Assembly: GCA_023408815.1 (NCBI GenBank)
Contig: JAEYJO010000020.1
Span: forward strand, 1-23,964
Source of the DNA: Bacillota bacterium
GTDB lineage: Bacteria; Bacillota; Clostridia; Lachnospirales; Lachnospiraceae
DNA: 23,964 nucleotides
Direction: 5' to 3'
Shown here: piece after piece, positions 14,282-21,714 of the stretch
Numbering within the stretch: position 1 is the stretch's first letter
Layout of the letters: every line of letters starts with the position of its first letter
Position numbers and translations under genes: made by a program
The notes under the pieces: model-generated
Databases searched by the model: none
What the model saw: only the letters and a program-made list of their open reading frames with translations
What the model was told of the DNA's origin: nothing

Positions 14282-15403
14282 ATGAAAACACAGGTATCTG
14301 AGCTTTATCATTCCACAAAAGAGAAATACAGTATGACACTGCACAGCGGAGAGGCTGGATTAACTAATTCTGTTTCCTGGATTTATCTGGCCGAAGATTT
14401 TCAAAATATGTCTTTTTTAAAGGGCGGCGAGCTTGTGATCACTACAGGCCTGTTTACCAGGAGCGGAATTACTTTGTTTGATTTTATACGCGCTCTGGTT
14501 ACCCACAATTGCAGTGGAATCCTTATTAATGTGGGGCAATACATCCATATTGAGGAACTTACGGAGGAGATTATTGAATTTTGTATCACCAGCGAATTTC
14601 CTCTGTTCACGATTCCCTGGGATGTCCATCTCGTTGATATTATGCAAGACTACTGCCGTACGCTTCTCCAAAGCACACAGCGTACCGATGAATTGAATGC
14701 GGCTTTTCAGAGTGCTGTTTATCAGGCGAATCTACACGAAAGCACATTGCTGACCTTGAACCGGTATGGCTTTGCCACCGATGATGAGTACCGTATCATT
14801 GTCATGCAAAATCTCCAGAATACTACCAGAGTTACCTTTGCTCTGAATCACCGTCATTTTAAATATCATCTTTTTGAACATGACAATCGGCAGGTGTTGA
14901 TTTATCAGCCCTCCCGGACTGAGATGTCATTTGATGAAATATTGGAACTCCTTCTATTCTGCGATAGCATTATCCTTGGTATCAGCAATGGTTTTTCCTC
15001 TCTGAAAGAATTCAGCCTTTGCTATAAGCGGGCTCGTTTTGCCCTCGCATCCGCGGTCTTTTGGAATATACCCATAGTGAATTTTGAAGAGCTTGGTATT
15101 TTTCAGATTTTATTTTCATCTTCTGATCCTGAAATGCTCAAAGACATCTGCCAAAAAAACCTCGGAAAACTGGAGGCCTATGATTCCGCTCATGAGACCG
15201 ATTATCTGACCACACTAAGAATTTTCCTGCTGTCTGACTGCAATTTGCTGGAAACATCAGATAAACTTCACACACATAGGAATACAGTAATTTACCGTAT
15301 GAAAAAAATCAAAGAGCTGTTAGGCAGCGAAATAAACGATTCCAAGGTTAAGTTCGACCTTCTTATGGCCTTCTATATTCGGGAATATTTCGCAATATAT
15401 TAA
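14282..15403 (+). CDS. PucR-family transcriptional regulator
   Basis: A 374-residue regulator, the probable controller of the divergent omega-amino acid operon. The N-terminal 130 residues match the PucR/PurC-like sensor domain (SWIYLAEDFQNMSFLKGGELVIT, then ILINVGQYIHIEELTEEIIE). The middle is a GGDEF-like CdaR-type region (YKRARFALASAVFWNIPIVNFEELGIFQILF). The C-terminus is the PucR helix-turn-helix (TLRIFLLSDCNLLETSDKLH, then THRNTVIYRMKKIKELLG). ATG at 14282 is preceded by GGAGG; an ATG 14 codons earlier has no ribosome binding site. PucR-type proteins commonly control purine, amino acid or GABA use. The shared intergenic region holds dyads over both promoters. Confidence 0.9.
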   Translation: MKTQVSELYHSTKEKYSMTLHSGEAGLTNSVSWIYLAEDFQNMSFLKGGELVITTGLFTRSGITLFDFIRALVTHNCSGILINVGQYIHIEELTEEIIEFCITSEFPLFTIPWDVHLVDIMQDYCRTLLQSTQRTDELNAAFQSAVYQANLHESTLLTLNRYGFATDDEYRIIVMQNLQNTTRVTFALNHRHFKYHLFEHDNRQVLIYQPSRTEMSFDEILELLLFCDSIILGISNGFSSLKEFSLCYKRARFALASAVFWNIPIVNFEELGIFQILFSSSDPEMLKDICQKNLGKLEAYDSAHETDYLTTLRIFLLSDCNLLETSDKLHTHRNTVIYRMKKIKELLGSEINDSKVKFDLLMAFYIREYFAIY

Positions 15404-15404
15404 G

Positions 15405-15518
15405 CCTGCCCGGTAAAAGTCATGTATAGTAACTAATTATGAGATCCGGGCCAAAAATGTTACATTGGGAATGTTTAAAATTTGAGTGAATAAACTTATA
15501 AAAAGATACCCGGGCAGG
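15405..15518 (+). promoter_or_regulatory. Long-range inverted repeat in the mntR leader
   Basis: CCTGCCCGG (15405-15413, right after the PucR stop) is the exact complement of CCGGGCAGG (15510-15518), which ends next to the ribosome binding site of mntR. Pairing would fold the whole 96-base leader and bury the start of GGTGGAG. These GC-rich arms stand out in AT-rich intergenic DNA. A central CCGGGCC (about 15447) could compete for the first arm. Confidence 0.4.
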
Positions 15519-15524
15519 TGGAGT

Positions 15525-16007
15525 ATGAAAAACAGTGATTTTCATACTTTCAATGAATATATGAAAAAAGACGACAGTTCTCTGACTGCGTCTATGGAAG
15601 ACTATATCGAAATGATTAGCCGGCTTTCAGTTAAAAACGGGTTTACAAGAATTAATGAGTTATCACAAGCTCTTAATATACAACCCTCATCCGCAACGAA
15701 AATGGTTCAGCGTCTTTCTGAAATGGGATATATTAAGTATGAAAAATACAGCGTACTTTTCCTTGAGGAAAAAGGCAAGGAGATTGGAGGCTGGCTCATA
15801 AAGCGCCATAAGATTATTGAAAATTTTATGAGAATTATCGGTGTCGATGCTTCTATGGTACTGCAGGAAACTGAAAAGATAGAGCATACATTAAGTAATG
15901 AAACTACAATTCGAATAGAAAATCTAGTGGATTTTTTTGTTAATAATCCTGATATTATAAGCAGATTTGAAGCTTATAAAAGGGAACCAGGGGAAAGGCT
16001 GTCATGA
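15525..16007 (+). CDS. mntR: Manganese-responsive transcriptional repressor MntR (DtxR family)
   Basis: A 160-residue DtxR-family repressor that binds DNA when manganese is bound. It follows Bacillus MntR closely: SMEDYIEMI with Asp26 and Glu29, the helix-turn-helix ALNIQPSSATKMVQRLSEMG, RHKIIENFMRIIGVD with His95, and ETEKIEHTLS with Glu117, Glu120 and His121. These match the MntR metal ligands Asp8, Glu11, His77, Glu99, Glu102 and His103. There is no SH3-like third domain, as in MntR. ATG at 15525 directly follows GGTGGAG; an in-frame GTG 13 codons earlier has none. The stop overlaps that of the convergent methyltransferase gene by six bases. No manganese transporter gene is in the window. 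Confidence 0.92.
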   Translation: MKNSDFHTFNEYMKKDDSSLTASMEDYIEMISRLSVKNGFTRINELSQALNIQPSSATKMVQRLSEMGYIKYEKYSVLFLEEKGKEIGGWLIKRHKIIENFMRIIGVDASMVLQETEKIEHTLSNETTIRIENLVDFFVNNPDIISRFEAYKREPGERLS

Positions 16008-17051
16008 TTTTACAGCCCAACGTAATTTCGCACTCCTGGCGCGGCTGTTGGAACTGCATTCGGCTGCCGATGGCCGGATAGCTTCAGGAGCTATTTCGCT
16101 ATAAATACCTTCACGATAGAAGCGCTGGAAGGATTTTTTAACGAGACGATCTTCGCCGGAATGAAAAGTGAGGATGGCAACACGCCCGCCCTCAGCCAAG
16201 GCAGCAGGAAGTTTTTCTAAGAATTCATATAGCATTTCAAACTCGTTATTAACATCAATTCGTAACGCTTGAAAGCATCTTTGACAAGACTTTTTAATTT
16301 CATTGTCTCTGTCTTTTTCGGGAAGGAATTTAAGTGTGTCTTTGATAATTTGTTGGAGCTGACTTGTCGTTGTTATGTCGGTTCCTTTTTTTATCTCTAA
16401 GATAATAGCACGGGCGATTTCTGCACAATGAGGTTCGTCCGCGTTTTCCGACAACATACCATGTAATTCTTCCAGTGAAATATTCTTAAGACGCTCTGCT
16501 GCGGACATGCCTTTAGAAGGATTTAGCCGTAAATCTAATGGCCCTTCTGTCTTATAGGAGAATCCTCTTTCAGGATTATCTATTTGCATCGAAGAAACCC
16601 CCAAATCAGCCAATATGAAATTCAATGGCCCCGATTCGGAAGTAATTTGATCTATATTGGAAAAATTAGTATGCTTGACTGTTAAAATTTCCGGGCCATA
16701 ACCTAAGCGCTCTAAACGCTCCCTTGTGCGCGGCAGTTCGATAGAATCTACATCGGTAGCATATAGGTGCCCCTTTGAATTTAAACATTTTAGCATCTCT
16801 AAAGTATGGCCGCCATAGCCTAAGGTTGCATCCAGTCCGGTTTGTCCGGGGGTAATTTCTAAGAATTCCAATATTTCCCTTACGCAGATCGAACGATGCA
16901 TACCGGCAGGAGTATTGCCCTTTTGAATAACCTTTTCCACGGCATCCGCATATAATTCAGGGTTTAATTCCTTATATTTATCTTTAAAAGACTTTGGATG
17001 AGTACCGTTATACCTGGTACGCCTTTTATGCTTTTGCTCTTGATTATCCAT
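16002..17051 (-). CDS. rsmH: RsmH-like 16S rRNA (cytosine-N4) methyltransferase, extended N-terminus
   Basis: A 349-residue SAM-dependent methyltransferase of the MraW/RsmH family, which modifies C1402 in the decoding site of 16S rRNA. Marks are GLDATLGYGGHTLEMLK (SAM site), LADLGVSSMQIDNPERGFSY, PLDLRLNPSKGMSAAERL, QALRIDVNNEFEMLYEFLEKLP and AILTFHSGEDRLVKKSF. It is longer than the usual RsmH of about 310 residues because of a basic N-terminal extension of some 45 residues. The first ATG with a ribosome binding site (AAAGGTGG) is at 17051; an in-frame GTG lies four codons earlier. RsmH normally sits in the mra/dcw cell-division cluster. Here it is alone, so it may be a second paralogue. Confidence 0.88.
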   Translation of the reverse strand: MDNQEQKHKRRTRYNGTHPKSFKDKYKELNPELYADAVEKVIQKGNTPAGMHRSICVREILEFLEITPGQTGLDATLGYGGHTLEMLKCLNSKGHLYATDVDSIELPRTRERLERLGYGPEILTVKHTNFSNIDQITSESGPLNFILADLGVSSMQIDNPERGFSYKTEGPLDLRLNPSKGMSAAERLKNISLEELHGMLSENADEPHCAEIARAIILEIKKGTDITTTSQLQQIIKDTLKFLPEKDRDNEIKKSCQRCFQALRIDVNNEFEMLYEFLEKLPAALAEGGRVAILTFHSGEDRLVKKSFQRFYREGIYSEIAPEAIRPSAAECSSNSRARSAKLRWAVKS

Positions 17052-17129
17052 TCCTGTTTCCACCTTTTTAATTGTCTGTTTTTAATATGCCTGCCATCGT
17101 TTGACAAGATCACACGATAGTACAAACAT

Positions 17130-17160
17130 ATAATAGCAAATGCATTTCATAATAGCAAAT
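17130..17160. repeat. Tandem 12-bp direct repeat in the rsmH/helicase intergenic region
   Basis: ATAATAGCAAAT occurs at 17130-17141 and again at 17149-17160, a 19-bp period close to two helical turns. It lies between the divergent rsmH-like and helicase genes and is suited to two protein copies on the same face of DNA. No regulator can be named. Confidence 0.5.
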
Positions 17161-17201
17161 TTTACTATTTAGTATTTTGAATTTGCAAAATCAGGTTTTT
17201 A

Positions 17202-17230
17202 TTGCATTGAATGATATACCCATGTAAAAT
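17202..17230 (+). promoter_or_regulatory. Candidate promoter of the first DEAD-box helicase
   Basis: TTGCAT (17202-17207), 17 bases, then TAAAAT (17225-17230). The -10 lies inside the small dyad ACCCAT-GTAAA-ATGGGT (17218-17234). The resulting leader of about 75 bases is ordinary for an RNA helicase gene. Confidence 0.5.
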
Positions 17231-17309
17231 GGGTTAGTATGTAACTGATCGACAGTAAATAATCTGTTCTGTAATTATATAGGTGTTGAATGGAATGAGA
17301 GGCTCGTGT

Positions 17310-18761
17310 ATGGACATTGGAAGTTTTCATAATTATATGCTCAGTGAGGATATTGTAAAGGCACTTAGCGGACTGGAGTATAATATACCTACGGAAGTAC
17401 AGGATAGAGTCATTCCATTTGCTTTAGAAAAAAACGACCTTATCGTTAAAGCACGGACAGGCAGTGGAAAAACTGCCGCATATGCGATTCCGATATGTGA
17501 ATCGGTCGAATGGCTTGAGAACAAACCACAAGCGCTTATCTTAGTTCCAACCAGGGAGCTTGCTGTCCAAATAAAAGAGGATTTTACCAATATAGGCAGA
17601 TTTAAACGAGTAAAAGCATCTGCAATTTATGGAAGACATCAATTTTCTATCGAAAAAGCAGAGTTAAAACAGAAAACGCATGTAGTGGTTGGTACACCGG
17701 GACGAGTCATGGATCACATAAAGAAAGGTACCTTAACCTTAAGTAAGATCAATTACTTAGTAATTGATGAAGCCGATAGGATGTTTGATATGGGATTTGC
17801 CTGCCAGGTGGAAGCAATTATGGAAGAACTGCCTGAGGAACGGATGACAATGTTGTTTTCTGCGACCATGTCCGATGAAGTAAAAAATATATCATCAAAT
17901 TACATGAGAAATCCTGTCAATATAGATGTTGGTGAGGCCGATATCATGACAACTGATACAAATCACTTTCTTTATGTTACGAAGGAAGAAGATAAATTCG
18001 GATTACTTACGGATGTTATGATTATTGAAAATCCGGATAGCTGTATTATCTTTTGCAGTACAAAGGATCGGGTGGATATGGTATGTGATCGTCTGGAGGA
18101 TTTGGGATATCCCTGCAATAAATTGCATGGAGGCATGGAACAGAAAGAACGGCTGTCTGCAATGATGCGCTTTAAAAGGGGAGAATACCGCTATTTGATA
18201 GCTACAGATGTAGCAGCAAGGGGAATAGATATAGAGAACATTTCCCTGGTCATTAACTATGATATTCCCTTGGATAAGGAAAACTATGTCCATCGCACGG
18301 GAAGAACAGGTCGTGCGGGGAGAAAAGGAAAAGCCCTTTCCTTTGTGGTTCCGGTACAAACCAGATATCTGCATGACATCGAAGAACTGATCGGTTTTAA
18401 AATTCAGGAAATACCGAAGCCTGACAAAGAGGAGGTGTCCATTCAAAAACCATCCTTTGACGAAAAAATCAATATGTCTCCCCGGATTAAAAAAATGAAA
18501 GGGGATCAATTAAATAAGGAGATAATGAAGTTAAGATTTGGCGGCGGTAAAAAAAAGAAGCTCAGAGCGACCAATTTCGTTGGAGTCATATCCAATCTGG
18601 AAGGTGTAGAAGCAGAGGATATTGGGATAATAGCAATTCAAGATACCCTTACCTATGTAGAAATATTAAACGGTAAAGGGCCGCTGGTACTGCAAGCGAT
18701 GCAAAATACAAGGATTAACGGTAAGCTATTGAAGGTGACGAAAGCAATAGATAAAATTTAA
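17310..18761 (+). CDS. dbpA: DEAD-box RNA helicase of the DbpA/YxiN type
   Basis: A helicase of about 483 residues that remodels RNA, probably 23S rRNA during 50S assembly. Core motifs are in order: Q motif (PTEVQDRVIPFAL), motif I ARTGSGKT (about 48-55), PTRELA, VGTPGR, DEAD (153-156), SAT (184-186), ATDVAARGID and HRTGRTGRAG. The last 80 residues (RFGGGKKKKLRATNFVGVI, then EDIGIIAIQDTLTYVEILNG) match the RNA-binding domain of Bacillus YxiN and E. coli DbpA, which binds hairpin 92 of 23S rRNA. I prefer ATG at 17310, matching the short YxiN N-terminus; ATG at 17295 and GTG at 17283 are alternatives with an AGGTG site nearby. A YehS-like gene and a second helicase follow on the same strand. 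Confidence 0.92.
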   Translation: MDIGSFHNYMLSEDIVKALSGLEYNIPTEVQDRVIPFALEKNDLIVKARTGSGKTAAYAIPICESVEWLENKPQALILVPTRELAVQIKEDFTNIGRFKRVKASAIYGRHQFSIEKAELKQKTHVVVGTPGRVMDHIKKGTLTLSKINYLVIDEADRMFDMGFACQVEAIMEELPEERMTMLFSATMSDEVKNISSNYMRNPVNIDVGEADIMTTDTNHFLYVTKEEDKFGLLTDVMIIENPDSCIIFCSTKDRVDMVCDRLEDLGYPCNKLHGGMEQKERLSAMMRFKRGEYRYLIATDVAARGIDIENISLVINYDIPLDKENYVHRTGRTGRAGRKGKALSFVVPVQTRYLHDIEELIGFKIQEIPKPDKEEVSIQKPSFDEKINMSPRIKKMKGDQLNKEIMKLRFGGGKKKKLRATNFVGVISNLEGVEAEDIGIIAIQDTLTYVEILNGKGPLVLQAMQNTRINGKLLKVTKAIDKI

Positions 18762-18818
18762 TTAAGTGGTATAATGATTATCAGATATTTGAAAATATAA
18801 TTTGTAAGAAGGTATTGT

Positions 18819-19343
18819 ATGAATAACAACGATATATTAATAAGATTAAGGTATGCCCTGGATATCAAGGATATAGATATGATGGAAATTTTCAGACTGG
18901 GCGGAGTAACGGTAACGAAAGAAGAACTTCAAAGAATGTTATTGAAGACTGCGAACAATAGTAATATGGATTCAGAGGATGAGTTTATCACTGATGATGA
19001 TATGAATAAATGTAATAACTATATGCTGGAGTCTTTCTTAAACGGTTTTATTATTTTCAAAAGAGGGGAACAGGAATCGAAACCGGGGCAGACGCAGAAG
19101 CAGGCTTTTATGATTAATAATAACAAAGCTGTAAATAATGTTTTTCTGAAGAAAGTAAAAATCGCACTGTCTCTTACCGGTGAGGACATGCTCAATATAT
19201 TGAACGATGCCGGAGCTAATTTGTCAAACAGTGAATTAAGTGCAGTATTACGCAGAGAAGGGCAGCGCAATTATAAGGAATGTGGCGATCGATATGTACG
19301 AAAATTTTTGAAGGGTTTGGCAATCAGATACAGGAATAAGTAA
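18819..19343 (+). CDS. DUF1456 (YehS-like) protein
   Basis: A 174-residue soluble protein built of two similar halves. Each starts with a segment of the type N(D/N)xxxxxLRYAL/KIALxLxxxDMxxI (residues about 3-25 and 105-130) and ends with a helix like MLESFLNGFIIFKRG or YVRKFLKGLAIRYR. This is the DUF1456/YehS family, which has no established function. AAGG about eight bases before ATG supports the start. It lies 57 bases after the DbpA-type helicase and 21 bases before the RhlE-type helicase, so the three genes are probably co-transcribed, and a role in RNA or ribosome biology is suggested by position only. Confidence 0.82.
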   Translation: MNNNDILIRLRYALDIKDIDMMEIFRLGGVTVTKEELQRMLLKTANNSNMDSEDEFITDDDMNKCNNYMLESFLNGFIIFKRGEQESKPGQTQKQAFMINNNKAVNNVFLKKVKIALSLTGEDMLNILNDAGANLSNSELSAVLRREGQRNYKECGDRYVRKFLKGLAIRYRNK

Positions 19344-19364
19344 GATAATAAGTTAGGAGTAAAT

Positions 19365-20699
19365 ATGCAATTTAAAGAATTAAATGTTATACCTTCCATT
19401 TTAAAGGCTTTAGAAAAAGAAAATTATACAGTTCCTACACCGATACAGGAAAAAGCTATTCCTTGTATTTTAAGCGGCAGAGATTTGATCGGATGTGCGC
19501 AGACCGGTACCGGAAAGACAGCAGCATTTGCAATACCAACGCTGCAACTGCTCAGTGAAGATAAAGCCACCGGAACAGCAGAACGTGAAATACGGGCTCT
19601 GGTCGTAACGCCAACCAGAGAACTGGCACTTCAGATTTATGAAAGCTTTTGTACCTATGGTAAATATACCAAATTAAGATCCTGCGTGATTTTTGGCGGT
19701 GTATCACAAAAACCACAGGAGGAGCATTTACAACAAGGTGTGGATATCCTTGTAGCGACACCCGGCAGATTGAATGACTTAATCAATCAAAAAAAGATTG
19801 ATTTAAGATTTCTAAAAATATTTATATTAGATGAAGCTGACCGTATGTTGGATATGGGATTTATTAATGATATCAAAAAAATAATAGCCAAAATACCGGT
19901 AAACAAGCAAACGTTGCTTTTTTCCGCTACTATGCCGGCTGACGTTGCGAAGCTGTCAAATGATATGCTCAGGAATCCTGCAAAAATAGAAATCACACCG
20001 GTATCATCAACCGTGGATACCATAGAACAGTATGTGTACTATGTAGATAAAAATAATAAGAAGAATCTACTGGTACACTTGTTAAAAGATAAAACCATAG
20101 TATCAGCACTGGTATTTACCCGTACCAAGCATGGCGCCGATCGGATTATCCGGCAATTATCAAGGAATAATGTGCCGGCACAAGCAATCCATGGCGATAA
20201 ATCCCAAGGAGCACGTCAAAGTGCTTTAAATAATTTCAAAAACAAAAAGCTAAGGATATTGGTCGCAACGGATATTGCGGCAAGAGGAATTGACATCGAT
20301 GAATTATCTCATGTTATTAATTATGATCTGCCTAATGTACCTGAAACTTATGTACATCGTATTGGCCGGACAGGACGTGCCGGACTTGGCGGTGTAGCAA
20401 TTTCCTTCTGTGATTTCGATGAGAAAGAATTGCTTGCGGATATAGAAAAGCTGATTAGAAAGCGATTAAATGAGGTTAAAGATCATCCTTACCCATTAGT
20501 AAATAATTTTCCGGCACCAAAAACCACACAGCCAAGAGGCGGTAAAAAGGCTTCATCACAAACAAGCACCGGACAAGCTTTTTCTAAACAAACAGTGACT
20601 TCTCCCGATAAAAAGCATCGAATGGCTGAAAATGGTACTCTGAAAGAAAAGAGAAGTTTTTCAAAATTTTCTAAAAAAAATAAAAAAAGAGACCGATAA
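19365..20699 (+). CDS. DEAD-box RNA helicase of the RhlE/CshA type
   Basis: A 444-residue ATP-dependent RNA helicase. Motifs appear in order: Q motif (PTPIQEKAIP), AQTGTGKT (45-52), PTRELALQ, ATPGRL, DEAD (156-159) in LDEADRMLDMGF, LFSATMP, VFTRTKHGADR, VATDIAARGIDIDEL and HRIGRTGRAGLGG. The core closely follows RhlE. The C-terminal 65 residues are basic, Lys/Ser/Thr-rich and low complexity, as expected for a non-specific RNA-binding tail; no DbpA-type domain is present. AGGAG with good spacing supports ATG at 19365. It ends eight bases before an intrinsic terminator, so it closes the helicase operon. It is not a recent copy of the first helicase: the core motifs differ. Confidence 0.92.
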   Translation: MQFKELNVIPSILKALEKENYTVPTPIQEKAIPCILSGRDLIGCAQTGTGKTAAFAIPTLQLLSEDKATGTAEREIRALVVTPTRELALQIYESFCTYGKYTKLRSCVIFGGVSQKPQEEHLQQGVDILVATPGRLNDLINQKKIDLRFLKIFILDEADRMLDMGFINDIKKIIAKIPVNKQTLLFSATMPADVAKLSNDMLRNPAKIEITPVSSTVDTIEQYVYYVDKNNKKNLLVHLLKDKTIVSALVFTRTKHGADRIIRQLSRNNVPAQAIHGDKSQGARQSALNNFKNKKLRILVATDIAARGIDIDELSHVINYDLPNVPETYVHRIGRTGRAGLGGVAISFCDFDEKELLADIEKLIRKRLNEVKDHPYPLVNNFPAPKTTQPRGGKKASSQTSTGQAFSKQTVTSPDKKHRMAENGTLKEKRSFSKFSKKNKKRDR

Positions 20700-20707
20700 A
20701 TATAGAT

Positions 20708-20742
20708 CCTCCATGACCTGAATAGGTATATGGAGGTTTTTT
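20708..20742 (+). terminator. Intrinsic terminator after the helicase operon
   Basis: CCTCCAT (20708-20714) pairs with ATGGAGG (20730-20736), with an inner ACCT/AGGT pairing, and is followed by TTTTTT. It separates the helicase operon from the DUF2089 operon. Confidence 0.85.
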
Positions 20743-20747
20743 ATATA

Positions 20748-20786
20748 TTTAATTATAATATTAATAATGTTAATATTATAATTAAA
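20748..20786. promoter_or_regulatory. A/T-only 17-bp dyad upstream of the DUF2089 promoter
   Basis: Positions 20748-20764 are the exact reverse complement of 20770-20786: 17-bp arms made only of A and T around a five-base centre. It ends 16 bases before the -35 hexamer. It could be an activator or repressor site, an UP-type element, or a cruciform-prone DNA structure. Confidence 0.55.
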
Positions 20787-20802
20787 ATAATTAATAAATA
20801 TA

Positions 20803-20831
20803 TTGACATAATTAATTTGTGGATGTATATT
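20803..20831 (+). promoter_or_regulatory. Consensus sigma-A promoter of the DUF2089 operon
   Basis: TTGACA (20803-20808), 17 bases, then TATATT (20826-20831). The start codon at 20865 lies about 25 bases after the expected transcription start. With the A/T-rich upstream DNA this should be strong unless repressed. Confidence 0.75.
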
Positions 20832-20864
20832 ATAATCAAATACTGCAAAAGGATGGTGAAAACA

Positions 20865-21254
20865 ATGAAATACAAAGCTCCGGGTAAATGTCCCGTATGC
20901 GGTGAAAAACTTTCCATTACCAAGCTCGGCTGTCCGAAGTGTTCCACTGCCATTGAAGGTGATTTTCAGCCTTGTGAATTCTGCCGTCTTCCGGAAGAAG
21001 ATCTTGAGTTTGTGAAGATATTCATAAAGTGCCGCGGTAATATCAAGGATGTCGAGAAGGAGCTGGGGATATCCTATCCCACTGTGCGTGGTAAACTGGA
21101 TACGGTTATAAGAGGTCTTGGCTATGAAGTATCATCGAAGGAACTGATCAAGGAAAATGAAGATAAAACAGCCGCCAGGAATGAGATTCTTGACCAATTA
21201 TCAAAGGGTGAAATTTCTCCGAAAGATGCAGCGGAACGGATTAAAAATTTATAA
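20865..21254 (+). CDS. DUF2089 zinc-finger/HTH protein
   Basis: A 129-residue protein. Three CxxC pairs (CPVC 9-12, CPKC 23-26, CEFC 37-40) suggest a zinc ribbon. A helix-turn-helix follows (RGNIKDVEKELGISYPTVRGKLD), and the C-terminal 30 residues (EILDQLSKGEISPKDAAERIKNL) form a SHOCT-like helical hairpin. This is the DUF2089 family, probably a DNA-binding regulator. ATG at 20865 is preceded by GGTGA; a longer reading frame begins at 20730 but its first 45 codons run through the terminator, the dyad and the promoter. It starts a four-gene operon with 19 bases to the next gene, which shares the short helical motif, so the two proteins may interact through it. Confidence 0.85.
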   Translation: MKYKAPGKCPVCGEKLSITKLGCPKCSTAIEGDFQPCEFCRLPEEDLEFVKIFIKCRGNIKDVEKELGISYPTVRGKLDTVIRGLGYEVSSKELIKENEDKTAARNEILDQLSKGEISPKDAAERIKNL

Positions 21255-21273
21255 TTAATAGGAGGTTCAGTCT

Positions 21274-21714
21274 ATGAGCGAACAACAAAAAATATTGGAA
21301 ATGATAGAAAAAGGGCAGATTACTGCTGCCGAAGGTATGGAACTATTGGAAGCTTTGAATGAAACTAAGGAAGAGGAAGCAATTCAGCAGATCGAAACCG
21401 TAACAACCAGACGTAACTATAAGTTCCTTAAGGTTAAGGTTACATCGGATAACAATTCCGTTAATGTTAATGTCAATGTACCTATACGTCTGCTTACTAC
21501 CATCAGTGAAGTCGCTGATAAGATGACTACTATGGTTCCTGCGGATGCCAGAAGAGAGATGGAAGCAAAAGGAATCGATATTTCCAGTATCGATTTTGCC
21601 AAAATAATCGAGGAGATCATAAACGGCACCCTGGATGACCCGAATATCGTCGATGTGGAAGCATGGGATGAAAGTCATAATGCGATGGTAAAGGTGAGAG
21701 TATATGTCGATTAA
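21274..21714 (+). CDS. SHOCT-like protein resembling the YvlB N-terminus
   Basis: A 146-residue protein starting with a SHOCT-like hairpin (QQKILEMIEKGQITAAEGMELLEAL), as in YvlB-type and DUF2089-linked proteins of Firmicutes. After a charged linker comes a second domain (NYKFLKVKVTSDNNSVNVNVNVPIRLLTT, then DFAKIIEEIINGTLDDPNIVDVEAWD, ending KVRVYVD) in which beta strands flank a helical middle; the middle MVPADARREMEAKGIDISSI looks surface-exposed. It lacks the long DUF4097 beta domain of full YvlB. AGGAGG nine bases before ATG fixes the start. The following gene overlaps its end by 11 bases, so translation is probably coupled. A role in envelope-stress signalling is inferred from operon partners. 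Confidence 0.82.
   Translation: MSEQQKILEMIEKGQITAAEGMELLEALNETKEEEAIQQIETVTTRRNYKFLKVKVTSDNNSVNVNVNVPIRLLTTISEVADKMTTMVPADARREMEAKGIDISSIDFAKIIEEIINGTLDDPNIVDVEAWDESHNAMVKVRVYVD

Noticed and set aside
17130..17160. Start of a CRISPR-like repeat array
   Set aside because: There are only two 12-bp copies with a seven-base gap, no longer repeats and no cas genes; operator repeats fit better.
18003..18509. 168-codon minus-strand frame inside the first helicase
   Set aside because: It lies wholly within a clear DEAD-box gene, has no ribosome binding site and no recognisable domain; it is a shadow frame.
20730..20864. Long N-terminal extension of the DUF2089 protein
   Set aside because: The 45 extra codons are A/T-only low complexity and pass through the terminator, dyad and promoter; the zinc-ribbon family starts at the ATG at 20865.
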